Source: Paenibacillus sp. LS1 | GTDB taxonomy: Bacteria; Bacillota; Bacilli; Paenibacillales; Paenibacillaceae | Reading direction: 5' to 3' | DNA length: 64,000 bases | Assembly (NCBI RefSeq): GCF_026013365.1 | Contig: NZ_JAPDOE010000002.1 | Span: 248,001 to 312,000 of the forward strand | In this document: one piece after another, positions 1 through 9,383 of the stretch | How the letters are laid out: every line of letters begins with the position of its first letter | Numbering within the stretch: the first letter of the stretch is position 1 | Position numbers and translations under genes: made by a program | The notes under the pieces: generated by a model | Databases searched by the model: none | Told to the model about the DNA's origin: nothing | What the model saw: only the letters and a program-made list of their open reading frames with translations

Positions 1-546
1 CACATGCCGCTCCCTCTCCGATGAAGGAAGGTGTTCTTCTACATCTCCCTGGCAGATCTCTGCTACAAAATACAACAGATCACATAGTCGCACATTCATG
101 CGCTCCTGCCTGTAACTGGTCTGACTTTGAGACAGTCGATGAAGATCATGCAATAGCGCTTCGAATTCAGTGCGGGTCTCTTTTGTCAAATTGACTCGGC
201 AATTTCTGAGTTCTTCAAATGGCTTGAGCACCTCAACCATGCGGTCCGGATGCAGGCTGCTGCGAATGGCAGACGGATCAAAATGCAGTGTGCTTCGCTC
301 ATAAGCACTGCCGGGTGTCGGATGCGGTCGATGAAGAGTCAAGCCATGCATCAGCACCAGATCACCCGGCTCCAGATTGTATACCCGATCTCCTATGATA
401 TAGGTACATTCTCCAGCATGAAAATAATAAATCTCATAGTGTGGATGTGAATGGAATCCATCTGACTTGCCCGGGTTAAACGTACTGGTGGAACGGTAAC
501 TGTACTCCAGTGGAGCACTAAATTGCATCATACTCGGCACATTCAT
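1..546 (-). CDS. AraC-family transcriptional regulator, partial
   Basis: N-terminal 182 codons of a protein whose C-terminus lies beyond the left edge. The visible part is a cupin-like ligand-sensing domain of an AraC regulator: a histidine-rich strand (DGFHSHPHYEIYYF) near residues 28-41, the turn LEPGDLVLMH near 60 and LHRPHP just after. The DNA-binding domain is expected in the missing part. An AGGAGG sits only three bases before the chosen ATG, so the GTG two codons later is an alternative start. It probably senses a sugar or sugar derivative. That is inferred from the family and the nearby sugar transporter. Confidence 0.8.
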   Translation of the reverse strand, partial: MNVPSMMQFSAPLEYSYRSTSTFNPGKSDGFHSHPHYEIYYFHAGECTYIIGDRVYNLEPGDLVLMHGLTLHRPHPTPGSAYERSTLHFDPSAIRSSLHPDRMVEVLKPFEELRNCRVNLTKETRTEFEALLHDLHRLSQSQTSYRQERMNVRLCDLLYFVAEICQGDVEEHLPSSERERHV

Positions 547-610
547 GCACCTCCTGTTCGGGAGAGGGAAATGACTCCGGTCATGCCCCTATAGGATATA
601 TGAAAGTGAA

Positions 611-1159
611 TTATAAAAGCTGTTTAATACTTTCTTGAATCTCTTCGATGGAGTCGATCGGTTCGAAACGTCTGACCACACGGCCCTCTGCATCAATCAG
701 GAATTTCGTGAAATTCCATTTGATCGCATCGCCATGTAACCATTCTGGTGCTTTATCGGCCACCATCAATTTTAATAGTTTTGCCTGTATATCTGTTTCA
801 TCAAAGCCAGCAAAAGGGCCTGATCTTTTCAAAAAGTCGTAGAGCGGGTGCGCCGCTTCTCCATTCACATCCAGTTTGGAAAAGATAAGGAATTTCACAC
901 CATAGTTAATCTGACAGAAGGATTCTGCTTCCGAACTGCTTCCAGGCTCCTGCTCTGCAAACTGGTTGCACGGGAAACCAATAATCTGAAGCCCTTGATC
1001 CTTGTACTGGTCATACAGCTTCTGCATGTCATCGAACTGGTGCGTATATTTACATTTACTTGCCGTATTTACGATGAGCACAGGTTTTCCTTCATATTGA
1101 TAGAGCGGGAAACGCTCTCCACTGGTTCTGGTTACGGTAAAGTCGTAGATGGTTGGCAT
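611..1159 (-). CDS. Glutathione peroxidase family protein (thiol peroxidase)
   Basis: A 182-residue peroxidase of the glutathione peroxidase/BsaA family, which reduces hydroperoxides in the cytoplasm. Bacterial members usually use thioredoxin as reductant. The catalytic Cys lies in NTASKCKYT (about residue 35), the Gln in FPCNQF, and the Trp in KWNFTKFLID (about 135). A second Cys in FPCNQF is typical of the thioredoxin-dependent class. Start chosen at MPTIYDF because GAGGTG lies about ten bases upstream; an upstream extension has no family similarity. Apparently monocistronic. Confidence 0.93.
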   Translation of the reverse strand: MPTIYDFTVTRTSGERFPLYQYEGKPVLIVNTASKCKYTHQFDDMQKLYDQYKDQGLQIIGFPCNQFAEQEPGSSSEAESFCQINYGVKFLIFSKLDVNGEAAHPLYDFLKRSGPFAGFDETDIQAKLLKLMVADKAPEWLHGDAIKWNFTKFLIDAEGRVVRRFEPIDSIEEIQESIKQLL

Positions 1160-1332
1160 AAGTCTAGTGCACCTCGCGATAGTTATGTAGTCATATGGAA
1201 TCATATATCATTGATAATTATATACGAAGTTTGAACTATTGTATCGCGAAAGATATTGATGGTTCAGATTATACTCAGCTTCAACAACATCCTCTTCCTT
1301 CATTTAAATGTGTCCCATGAATCCCCATAAAA

Positions 1333-1809
1333 TCACTGCAAAGCTACATATATATCAATCTCATTATTGGGACTTTCCGGTTGATAACGCTCATCCCATA
1401 TTTCAAAATCATAATCTTTGGGTTTATGTCCGTTCTCACAGATCCACTGTCCATAGACATAATCGTATGTATCACCAATCTCTGACTCAATCCCTCGATG
1501 TGTGCAAGTCACATATTTGCTGTCAGGGACCTGATGACTTATCATCTCGGATGGAACATTCTCCAAACTAGTTACTTCATATCCTATTAGATGTGTAAAT
1601 TTATCAACCTTTGCGTTGAAATCCTCTTTCATCGGATACATCTGCATCAACATGACGTTATCATTTTTTCGATATTGAATTTCATCTTTTCTCTCAACAA
1701 GCTTATGATAGTGGCTCTTGCTCAGACCCGATTCGAACTCTTCTATAGTCGCTTCGATTAAGTATCCTACAACGCGAAAAGCGGGCAAAGTGATGACTTT
1801 CATTTCCAT
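1333..1809 (-). CDS. GyrI-like small-molecule-binding domain protein
   Basis: A 158-residue stand-alone effector-binding domain of the GyrI/AraC-E superfamily. Visible signs are the opening MEMKVITLPAFRVVGY, which is typical of the fold, and a C-terminal YDFEIWDERY segment close to the usual E-x-W/Y signature. There is no DNA-binding domain, so it is not a transcription factor by itself. Such proteins bind hydrophobic cations or act as small hydrolases. Start set at MEMKV because GGAGGAGA precedes it at good spacing. Not part of an operon. Confidence 0.8.
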   Translation of the reverse strand: MEMKVITLPAFRVVGYLIEATIEEFESGLSKSHYHKLVERKDEIQYRKNDNVMLMQMYPMKEDFNAKVDKFTHLIGYEVTSLENVPSEMISHQVPDSKYVTCTHRGIESEIGDTYDYVYGQWICENGHKPKDYDFEIWDERYQPESPNNEIDIYVALQ

Positions 1810-1936
1810 AAGAATCTCCTCCGATGGATAAACTCTGATCATGGATTAATTCTCCCTTTCAACAGAAAACCCTTCTGCCGCGAAAATTTCCTCGTTAGCA
1901 AAAGGGTAATATTACGGGATCACAGTGATAGCAGCT

Positions 1937-2827
1937 TTAACCCTTCACGGCACTTCCGGCCACGCCCTGGATAATGTAATGCTGGCCCACCAGGAAAACG
2001 ATAATCATTGGTATAATGCCTGCCGTGGCAGCGGCCATCATGCCATTGTAGTCCACATTGTTCTCCAGAATAAAGTTCTGTAGTCCTAGTGGCACGGTGT
2101 ACAGGTCTTTGTCGATCAGGAACACGAGCGCGTTCTCATAATCATTCCAGTGCCAAGAGAAATCGATGATCGCCAGCGTAGCCAGCGCAGGTTTCGCCAA
2201 GGGCAGAATCAGCCTGAAGAATATACGCAAGTGTCCAGCACCGTCGATGAACGCAGCTTCCGAGATTTCCGAAGGCACCGACAGGAAGAACTGTCGCAGC
2301 ATAAACACCCCGAAGATCGTGAACATTCCAGGCAGGATCAATGCCCAATGCGTATTATATATGCCAGCCCATTCAAACATCAGGAACTTCGGTACAAAGA
2401 GCACCTGAGGTGGCACCATCATCATCGAGAGATAGATCAGGAACAGTGTCTCCCGGCCTTTGAATTGAATCCGTGCGAAGCCATACGCTGCAAAAGCCGA
2501 GAGAAACACAGCTCCGACCGTGCTAATTAGCGATATTTTTAACGAGTTCAGATAATACGTCGCAAAGGTATCCACTCCGCTCCAGACCTTAATGTGGTGC
2601 TCCCAGTTCAGGCTAGAGGGTATCCACTGGATGGGATAGGTGAATACGTCTGCAGGAGATTTGAACGACGTGCTGATCATCCAGATGAACGGCATAATCA
2701 TCAGTAAGGCAAAACCGGCCATCAGAAGTGTCAGTATGATTCTCCGAATCTGCGTCAAGGACTCCATGCGGACTTTAGGTGATTGCGGAACTGTGGGCTT
2801 CGCGTTCGTGGCAATTCGTTTCTCCAT
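1937..2827 (-). CDS. Carbohydrate ABC transporter permease (MalG type)
   Basis: Integral-membrane subunit, 296 residues, of a CUT1 sugar importer. Six membrane segments can be picked out, the first near residues 33-52 (LLMAGFALLMIMPFIWMIS). The EAA loop that docks the ATPase reads SEISEAAFIDGAG near residue 190. It follows the MalF-type permease with an 18-base gap and should be co-transcribed with it. No ATP-binding subunit is encoded nearby, so a shared MsmK/UgpC-type ATPase elsewhere is expected. Confidence 0.95.
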   Translation of the reverse strand: MEKRIATNAKPTVPQSPKVRMESLTQIRRIILTLLMAGFALLMIMPFIWMISTSFKSPADVFTYPIQWIPSSLNWEHHIKVWSGVDTFATYYLNSLKISLISTVGAVFLSAFAAYGFARIQFKGRETLFLIYLSMMMVPPQVLFVPKFLMFEWAGIYNTHWALILPGMFTIFGVFMLRQFFLSVPSEISEAAFIDGAGHLRIFFRLILPLAKPALATLAIIDFSWHWNDYENALVFLIDKDLYTVPLGLQNFILENNVDYNGMMAAATAGIIPMIIVFLVGQHYIIQGVAGSAVKG

Positions 2828-2845
2828 AACGATTCCCTCCCCTCA

Positions 2846-3727
2846 TTAATAGTGAACCCAACGTTTCTGACCGAGCCACTGCAATACAGTGAAGATCATG
2901 ATGATGGCAAAAAGCGCCCAGCTAATGGCAGCAGCGTATCCCATCTCGTAATATCGGAAGGCATTCTGGTAGATAAAGAGCGACAGCACGGTTGTGCTGT
3001 TCCCTGGCCCACCCTGGGTAATCGCCTGAATGATACCAAAGTTCTTGATGGTCATAATCAGCCCTGTAATCAGCAGCAAAAAGGTAGTCGGGCTTACAAG
3101 CGGCCAGATTACTTGGCGTATCGTCTGCCAGGGGCGGGCTCCATCAATCCGTGCTGCCTCAGCCAATTCCTCCGGGATTTCCTGCAAGGCGGCCAGATAA
3201 ATAATCATGTTGTAACCCAGCATGAACCAGATCCAGATGATATCAATCGCATACATGGACCACTCCGTTGTCGATAACCAGCCGGGTGGATTTGTAATAC
3301 CGATCCCGCGCAAGAAACCGTTAATCGGTCCCGACGTTGGCTGGAACAGCAGCATCCAGACAAAGGCGATGGCAACACCGCTGGTGATATAGGGCATGAA
3401 ATAGAGGGCACGCAGCGTTTTTTGCCAGTACACGGACTTGTTCAGCGCTACAGCGACGATAAATGCCAACCCCATCGATACAGGAACCGCTAACAGAAAG
3501 ACAAATGTATTTCGCAGCGCCACCCCAAACAGATCATCATTCATCATTCGGCGAATGTTATCCAACCCGACGAAATTCGTCTCGGGGCTCATGAATTTGT
3601 AATCGGTGAACATGAGATAGAACGAATAGACAGCCGGTATAATAAAAAACAACAGCACGCCAATCATATTGGGCCCAATAAACAGATACCCGAGCCTGCT
3701 CTGCCGTTTCATCCAGGATTTATGCAT
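2846..3727 (-). CDS. Carbohydrate ABC transporter permease (MalF type)
   Basis: Membrane subunit of the same CUT1 importer, about 293 residues with six membrane segments. The EAA motif reads EELAEAARIDGARPW near residue 195. Start taken at the ATG of MHKSWMK, with AAGGAG eleven bases before; a GTG four codons upstream is possible but sits too close to that site. It lies downstream of the binding-protein gene, across a 309-base gap that holds a terminator. Confidence 0.94.
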   Translation of the reverse strand: MHKSWMKRQSRLGYLFIGPNMIGVLLFFIIPAVYSFYLMFTDYKFMSPETNFVGLDNIRRMMNDDLFGVALRNTFVFLLAVPVSMGLAFIVAVALNKSVYWQKTLRALYFMPYITSGVAIAFVWMLLFQPTSGPINGFLRGIGITNPPGWLSTTEWSMYAIDIIWIWFMLGYNMIIYLAALQEIPEELAEAARIDGARPWQTIRQVIWPLVSPTTFLLLITGLIMTIKNFGIIQAITQGGPGNSTTVLSLFIYQNAFRYYEMGYAAAISWALFAIIMIFTVLQWLGQKRWVHY

Positions 3728-4036
3728 ATGCTCCCCCACTCCTTAACATCTGTTCTGGAATTAAGCATAACAAGATGTCCTCTAACATTTAAGGAACATA
3801 ACCCTGTACCTGATATCACAGATATATGTATTTCGGCAGTGCCTTTCGGGAGGGAGACAACATGGAATTGTTCTATTCCCTTTAGTCCCGAGAGAGTAGA
3901 ATCATACAGATAAATTATAGACCGGGCTGCCCGGAAAGCCTGACAATGTCATATCTCTAATGCTCTATTGATCTGTTGCTTATATAGAAAAAACCGTCCC
4001 AATGGGGACGGTCTTTGGACTCAGTGCATTCGCATT
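3728..4036 (-). other. Intergenic region between binding protein and permease genes
   Basis: No gene is supported in these 309 bases. The region contains the hairpin terminator at 3987-4016 and about 250 bases of leader in front of the permease genes. I see no clear consensus promoter. Either read-through from the binding-protein gene or a weak internal promoter must supply the permeases. Confidence 0.5.
3987..4016 (-). terminator. Intercistronic terminator after the solute-binding protein gene
   Basis: Stem ACCGTCCC / GGGACGGT with an AATG-type loop, followed on the minus strand by a run of six T. Its place between the binding-protein gene and the permeases suggests partial termination, giving more binding protein than permease, as in many CUT1 operons. 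Confidence 0.8.
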
Positions 4037-5353
4037 CTATTGATTCTGCTTGAGCCAATCATTATGACGTTTGACCATGTTCTGTACCGTAATTTCTGCA
4101 GTCTGGTTACCAAGGAAGAACTTTTCATACTCCTGTGCACGCAGATCGACCACCTCTTGTGCAATGCTGCGGACAAACGTAGGTGTCTCGTCACCATACA
4201 ACACAAATTCCAGTGACTCTTTATCATAGGAATCGGCATAATCACCGAGCAGATGATCAATAGCAGTCTGTTGATCGACCGCATTCGAGGAAGGCAGACG
4301 TCCACCCGCAGCCATTGGCATCATACCCCCATCGGCGTACCATTTCAGGAACTCCCATGCGGCTTCTTTATTTTTCGACTTGGAATTAATCGCGATAAAG
4401 TCACCCAGTCCTCCGCTCTTCACCATATCTGCTTCCTGTGCAGCCAGCCTCGGTACAGGGGCAAAAGCGATTTTCCAATCCCGCGGGAACTCGGCCATAT
4501 TGTTCGATGTGCGGATCAGCCATTCGCCGATATTAATCATGGCAGACTCACCGCCAAGGAACATGTTTTCCACCGGCATTTTGGATGTCAGCTGTTCGCC
4601 AAGTGGTGGCGTGGTTGCATCCTCTTTCATCATTCCGTTCAATGTCTCCAGCCATTTGGTAACGAGTGGATCATCGAGGTTGGAAGTACCGTCTGCCTTA
4701 ACATAGCCGTTCTTCACCAGAACGGAATCAAGCGGATCTACATAGGAAGCGGTATGCTGCACCAATCCGTATTTGAAGCCAGCAGCCTTCAGCTTGAGTG
4801 CATATTCACGGGCTTCATCCCATGTCCAGGCTGTTGGTACACTCAGTCCGGCCTGATCAAGCGCTTTCATATTTAAAGCGAAGAAGGCAGCATTTTTCTT
4901 GGTCGGCATCCCGTAATATTTGCCGTCCACTTTCCAGGAAGCCGCATCTTCCCCCATTTTCTCATCAATGTTGTAGTCGGTGAACTCGCCCAGATCCAGT
5001 GCTGTTCCACCCTTGATACGTTTATCCAGATTCGTGAGGGTGTAGTTGACATATAGATCAACGTTCTGCCCCGTGGACAGCGCCGTATCCAGCTTCAGGT
5101 TGCCATCATCGTCATTCACAAACCGCACATATTCCACCTGAATATCAGGATGCTCCGCATTCCAGGTATCCACCACTTCCTGTGGACCATTCTCGGGCGG
5201 TACCGCGCCCCACATGGTGAGCTTCACTTTCCCCCCTGCCGCTCCACCTCCGTTATCTCCACCGTTCGTTTCATTTTTACCTACACAGCCGGCAAGCAAG
5301 CCCAGCATCAGCGCACCTACGATTAATCCCGTTAATCCTTTTTTGATTCTCAT
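4037..5353 (-). CDS. Sugar ABC transporter solute-binding lipoprotein
   Basis: A 438-residue extracellular binding protein of family 1 (MalE-like). A basic, hydrophobic signal ends in the lipobox LLAGC around residue 23, followed by a Gly/Asn-rich linker, so the mature protein is membrane-anchored. Typical early strands follow (VKLTMWGAVPPENGPQEVV), and the C-terminal half has WEFLKWYADGG. GGAGGT precedes the ATG. First gene of the transporter operon. The YesM/YesN pair upstream probably controls it. The substrate cannot be read from the sequence. Confidence 0.95.
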   Translation of the reverse strand: MRIKKGLTGLIVGALMLGLLAGCVGKNETNGGDNGGGAAGGKVKLTMWGAVPPENGPQEVVDTWNAEHPDIQVEYVRFVNDDDGNLKLDTALSTGQNVDLYVNYTLTNLDKRIKGGTALDLGEFTDYNIDEKMGEDAASWKVDGKYYGMPTKKNAAFFALNMKALDQAGLSVPTAWTWDEAREYALKLKAAGFKYGLVQHTASYVDPLDSVLVKNGYVKADGTSNLDDPLVTKWLETLNGMMKEDATTPPLGEQLTSKMPVENMFLGGESAMINIGEWLIRTSNNMAEFPRDWKIAFAPVPRLAAQEADMVKSGGLGDFIAINSKSKNKEAAWEFLKWYADGGMMPMAAGGRLPSSNAVDQQTAIDHLLGDYADSYDKESLEFVLYGDETPTFVRSIAQEVVDLRAQEYEKFFLGNQTAEITVQNMVKRHNDWLKQNQ

Positions 5354-5521
5354 CTGGTCACATGACCTCCCTGAATTGAAGTGTACCTTCCGTTACATCG
5401 TAGCAGGGACCTTGCTGGGTTCATAAGATACATATCCATGATTCGAATTGAACAAAAATACGGATTTACTTGTGCTTGACTGAGCACTCAATACACATAT
5501 TCCTTCTACTCATCCTGTGAG

Positions 5522-6373
5522 TCACGAGCGATGGCGATACTGGCTGGGCGTGCAACCGGTCCAACGCTTGAATATTTTGATGAAATAATTATCACTTCCG
5601 AACCCTACCCGGTAACCAATCTCCTGTACAGGAAGATCCGTCTCGCGCAAGTATTCAGCCGCTTTCTCCATCCGTACCCCGTGTAAGTAGTGAATGAGGG
5701 TATGACCGGTTTTCTTTTTGAACAAAGCACTCACATAATTCTCGCCCATCATCACATATCGTGACATGGATTTGACGGTAATGTCCTGGTCGTAATGCTG
5801 TCCAATGTACTCAATAATTTTACTAATCTCCGGATGCTTCACATTCGGCTCACGAACAGGTGTGAACGGAAGGTCCGTCTCAGGCGGGGGCGCTGAAGAG
5901 ACCGTCAGAGAATTAGGCGAAGCAGGCGATGATGTAATTAACGGAGATGGAGATGGCACTTCATGATGGTCTGCCTCCGTTCGTACTTCCGCCGAAGCTC
6001 CCAGTTCCGCACTAACTTTACGGAGTGTATCACGCAGCGAATTCACACTCATGGACAGCTTCAGAATATAATTCGAAGCCCCATATTCCATCGCACGGCG
6101 CACATATTCGAACTCCCCCATACAGGTGAGCATCACAAACTTGGTCTTTAACCCGGCCTGACGGGTCTGTTTGAGTAATTCCAGACCATCCATACCCGGC
6201 ATGACAATATCGGTCAGCACCAAATCCGGTGTGTCCTGTATGATCATCGCCAGCGCTTCGGTCCCATTACCGGATTCTCCGATGACCGTGAAGCCCAGCT
6301 CTTCCCAGGAAATAATCTCTCGCACCGACTCCCGTACAAATACCTCATCTTCTACAAGCAATACCTTCCACAT
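5522..6373 (-). CDS. YesN-type response regulator (receiver plus AraC HTH)
   Basis: A 283-residue regulator. The N-terminal receiver domain has the acidic pocket LLVEDE, the phospho-acceptor Asp in LVLTDIVMPGMDG (near 55) and the conserved Lys in NYILKLSM (the usual Pro after Lys is absent). A Ser/Pro-rich linker near 140-175 leads to an AraC HTH pair at about 185-283, ending in GFGSDNYFIKIFKRWTGCTPSQYR. Partner of the adjacent sensor kinase. Its likely target is the sugar ABC operon just downstream. Confidence 0.95.
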   Translation of the reverse strand: MWKVLLVEDEVFVRESVREIISWEELGFTVIGESGNGTEALAMIIQDTPDLVLTDIVMPGMDGLELLKQTRQAGLKTKFVMLTCMGEFEYVRRAMEYGASNYILKLSMSVNSLRDTLRKVSAELGASAEVRTEADHHEVPSPSPLITSSPASPNSLTVSSAPPPETDLPFTPVREPNVKHPEISKIIEYIGQHYDQDITVKSMSRYVMMGENYVSALFKKKTGHTLIHYLHGVRMEKAAEYLRETDLPVQEIGYRVGFGSDNYFIKIFKRWTGCTPSQYRHRS

Positions 6374-6402
6374 GTTCAGGATTCCCCTCTCTAGTCGTCC
6401 GG

Positions 6403-6444
6403 GACGTGTCTGAAACCTCCGAAGCGCGAGTTTTCAGACACGTC
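6403..6444. repeat. 13-bp perfect inverted repeat between kinase and regulator genes
   Basis: Perfect palindrome GACGTGTCTGAAA / TTTCAGACACGTC with a 16-base spacer, located just after the sensor-kinase stop codon and 30 bases before the regulator start. There is no T-run after it, so it is a poor terminator. It could stabilise or process the transcript or attenuate the regulator. Confidence 0.7.
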
Positions 6445-6445
6445 T

Positions 6446-8266
6446 CTAGTCAGACCGCTTCTGTACGTAAGGCGTCGACAACAAAAAAGGAATGCTGAAC
6501 CTCACTAATGTCCCTGGTTGATTATCCATTATTTCAAGTTTACTTTGGCCTTTGAACAATAACCGCAATCGTTCCCTGAGATTGGATAGTCCGATCCCCG
6601 GACGCGTCCGGGTGACCTGCTGACGCCGGGATTCCTCCATTCCGATTCCGTTGTCTGCCACCTCCAGCATCAGTGTTCCTGTGTCTTGCCTATATATGCT
6701 GATACGGATCTGACCAAGCTGCTCCTGTGGTCCAACACCGTGGTGAATGGCGTTCTCGACCAGTGGCTGCAAGCTCAGCTTGGGCACCAGTGCGTACTCC
6801 AGCTTATCGTCAAATTCACAAGTCACCTCGAAGCTATCGCGGTAACGAATCCGCTGGATATGAAGGTAGGCTTGAACCAGTTCGATCTCATCCTTCAGGT
6901 AAACCAATTCGACCTGTGAATTCAAGCTGACCTCCAGCAATTTTCCCAGGGAAACACACATCTCTGAGATTTCTTCATTCCCGCTGCGGATCGCACTCCA
7001 TTTCATTGTATTCAATGTGTTCAGGAGAAAGTGCGGATTCATCTGAGCCAGGAGCATATGAAAATGTACCGCTTCCTTCTGGCGTTCCTCCGTCTTGAGC
7101 CTATTGATCATCTGATTGGCATCATCCAGCATCGTATTAAACGTACGTGTCAGTTCCAGTACTTCTCCACGGCTGTGGCCCTCAGGAATACGAATCTTGA
7201 GGTTTTTGCGGACAACCTCCTTCATCTGTTTCTGCAGATGCGACAAAGGGCGTGTGAACGTTGCCGAAATCATAAAAGCCATCAGCACAAATGCGCCTGT
7301 GAAGCCAAAAAAGGTCAGAAAGTAACGTTGCTTAAGCTCAGATATCTCTGTAAACAAAATGGAAAGTGGAATGCGATTCACCATATACCAATCCAGTGAT
7401 TCAATGTACACGTAGTTAATCAGCGTATCCGAAGCTGGATCAGTTAGATACGCCTGTGCCGGATGAAGAGCTATTTCACGCGTAACTTCCGGGGAAAGCG
7501 TAGCTGTTTTGGATGAACGGGCGATGGTCTCCCCGCTACCTGTAATCAGAAAGTACTCCCGGTTACTCTGTGAATCCTTCAGCATCGTTTGGAACCAGTA
7601 AGAGTAATCAATGCTGATCCGAGCCAGTCCGTAGCGCTTGCCGCCGCTATCTTTCATGTAGGCATACAGCGACAACAGGTACGGGCTGGAGGATAACTCC
7701 TTGAGCACATGGTTGGTATCCCGTGCATCCCAGCGATAGAAAAGTTCTTCCGGTTGAAGCGGGGGCGCATCTGCACCCCCTTTTGGGATCGTTATTTCTC
7801 CAAGACGCTCGCGGAATTGCTCCAGATAGGGGCCATACGCCAGTGCTTTTTTCGGCAAATACGAAGTGTAAACGCTATCATGAAAATCCAGCAAGGTAAA
7901 GTACACCGAAGGATTATATAGAAAGAAACTGTTATTGATCATCTTGAACTTCTCTTCCACCAGCGCCTTGTTCTCAAGCGGAGTACGATTGTCCGGGGAG
8001 GTGAGCACACTTCTTACCGCAGAATCCTGTTCCAGAAAAATGAGCGTTTTGAAGGCGATACTCATCTGATCCTCCAGAGAGCGGTACATCTGCACCAGCT
8101 GTTCATGACTCTGTTCACTGATTTTCTGCTCGACCAAGGATTCAATCTGCTGATAATTGTAGACATTCAATGCACTGAACGGCAAGAGAATTAACAACAC
8201 AAATGCACCGAACAGACGGTACCTGAGCCGCTGTGGCAACCAACTCTTCCAGTTTGGCTTCTTCAT
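6446..8266 (-). CDS. YesM-type sensor histidine kinase
   Basis: A 606-residue membrane kinase. Membrane segment at about 17-37, an extracellular sensor region to about 295, a second segment near 300-320, then a HAMP linker (ATFTRPLSHLQKQMKEVVRKNL). The His-kinase core has the YesM phospho-acceptor motif QMNPHFLLNTLNTMKW near 410. The ATPase domain has N-box ENAIHHGV and G-box DNGIGM. It should sense an extracellular sugar or oligosaccharide and phosphorylate the adjacent response regulator. Gene order kinase, regulator, binding protein, permeases fits a single regulon. Confidence 0.95.
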   Translation of the reverse strand: MKKPNWKSWLPQRLRYRLFGAFVLLILLPFSALNVYNYQQIESLVEQKISEQSHEQLVQMYRSLEDQMSIAFKTLIFLEQDSAVRSVLTSPDNRTPLENKALVEEKFKMINNSFFLYNPSVYFTLLDFHDSVYTSYLPKKALAYGPYLEQFRERLGEITIPKGGADAPPLQPEELFYRWDARDTNHVLKELSSSPYLLSLYAYMKDSGGKRYGLARISIDYSYWFQTMLKDSQSNREYFLITGSGETIARSSKTATLSPEVTREIALHPAQAYLTDPASDTLINYVYIESLDWYMVNRIPLSILFTEISELKQRYFLTFFGFTGAFVLMAFMISATFTRPLSHLQKQMKEVVRKNLKIRIPEGHSRGEVLELTRTFNTMLDDANQMINRLKTEERQKEAVHFHMLLAQMNPHFLLNTLNTMKWSAIRSGNEEISEMCVSLGKLLEVSLNSQVELVYLKDEIELVQAYLHIQRIRYRDSFEVTCEFDDKLEYALVPKLSLQPLVENAIHHGVGPQEQLGQIRISIYRQDTGTLMLEVADNGIGMEESRRQQVTRTRPGIGLSNLRERLRLLFKGQSKLEIMDNQPGTLVRFSIPFLLSTPYVQKRSD

Positions 8267-8301
8267 TCCTTTGCGCTCGCTCCCCTACAATTAATGACCC
8301 C

Positions 8302-8310
8302 ATTATAGCA
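8302..8310 (-). promoter_or_regulatory. Extended -10 promoter for the sensor-kinase operon
   Basis: On the minus strand TGCTATAAT forms a perfect TATAAT with the TG extension, about 35 bases before the kinase start codon. The -35 region is weak, which is usual for extended -10 promoters. Read directly from sequence, untested. Confidence 0.6.
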
Positions 8311-8470
8311 CCTGCCTGCCATTTACAGCCGGGGGCGAATGATTTGCATGGATTTGTGATATTCGTTGCCTGCTTTCGTGTGAAATGCACAGATATGTTC
8401 TATTGGTGTAAAAAAGAAATAAATGGATGAAATGAGTGGATGGATGGCTAGATAGACGAGACGCTTCACC

Positions 8471-9238
8471 TCATACTTGATGTCTTCTCCGATACTCCGA
8501 GGGACTGATTCCTATGGTGGACGAAAATACACGGCTCAGATAAAATCCGTTCTCATACCCACATCTCTCGGCTATCTGCGTTAGGGTGAGACGGCTATCT
8601 GCCAGCAAGGCTTTTGCCTTTTTGAGACGGATCGCTTTCAGATAATCGGATGGTGTTTCTTGAAAGGCCTCCCGGAACCTTCGGGTGAACTGAACTGGAC
8701 TCAAAGCCAGACGCTCGGCCAATGCTCGGAGACTGACCGCCTCTCCTGCCCACTCCTCCAACAAAACTGCCGCTTCAGCCATGAGAGCATCTTCCGTGAA
8801 CTTTCGTTCCATCAGACTGCTCTGTCTCTGCTCCCATTGATACAATTGCCACAAATCCATCATCAAATGGGTCTTCCATCCTGTTGTAACTGCATCGTTC
8901 TCCTCGCTCGCCTGACGCAGATACGCATACGTTGAAGCTAGCCGCTTCGTATCATTAATCTGCGATTTTCCGATTGGCGGTAGAAGGCACTCATCCTCTG
9001 CGGCGTCACAACTGAACTGCATATAGTGAAACGTCAGCGGGGTTATCGTCTCTCTGCGAAAAGGCACGTGAGGTGGACACAACACCAGATCAGCAAAACC
9101 CGCCTCTCCGGTCTGCCCCCCAATCTCGTAACGGAATACGCCCTCTTCAACGGCAAAGACCACCCAAGCGTCGTAGATATCTTCTGCCAACGCAAATGCA
9201 GCTTTCTTCTTCCAGTAGATGTGATTAAGGAGGTCCAT
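8471..9238 (-). CDS. AraC-family transcriptional regulator
   Basis: A 255-residue regulator with an N-terminal cupin-like sensor (about 1-140) and two C-terminal AraC helix-turn-helix units (LALSPVQFTRRFREAFQETPSDYL, then LTQIAERCGYENGFYLSRVFSST with the terminal GISPSEYRR). Start taken at MDLLNHIYWKKK. The reading frame stays open upstream but has no family similarity there and would run over the intergenic promoter region. Divergently transcribed from the FAD oxidoreductase across about 145 bases, so it probably controls that gene. Confidence 0.92.
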   Translation of the reverse strand: MDLLNHIYWKKKAAFALAEDIYDAWVVFAVEEGVFRYEIGGQTGEAGFADLVLCPPHVPFRRETITPLTFHYMQFSCDAAEDECLLPPIGKSQINDTKRLASTYAYLRQASEENDAVTTGWKTHLMMDLWQLYQWEQRQSSLMERKFTEDALMAEAAVLLEEWAGEAVSLRALAERLALSPVQFTRRFREAFQETPSDYLKAIRLKKAKALLADSRLTLTQIAERCGYENGFYLSRVFSSTIGISPSEYRRRHQV

Positions 9239-9383
9239 GACACACCTGCCTTTGCTGTGAAATAAAGTATATGCTCGATGATAATATAGTGTATTTGAAA
9301 AGTAAATATATAGAACTAATATGAAATTATAGATATGAAATATGAGCTTAGGCTCCTTTACATTCAATGAGAGAGGTGTTCTT

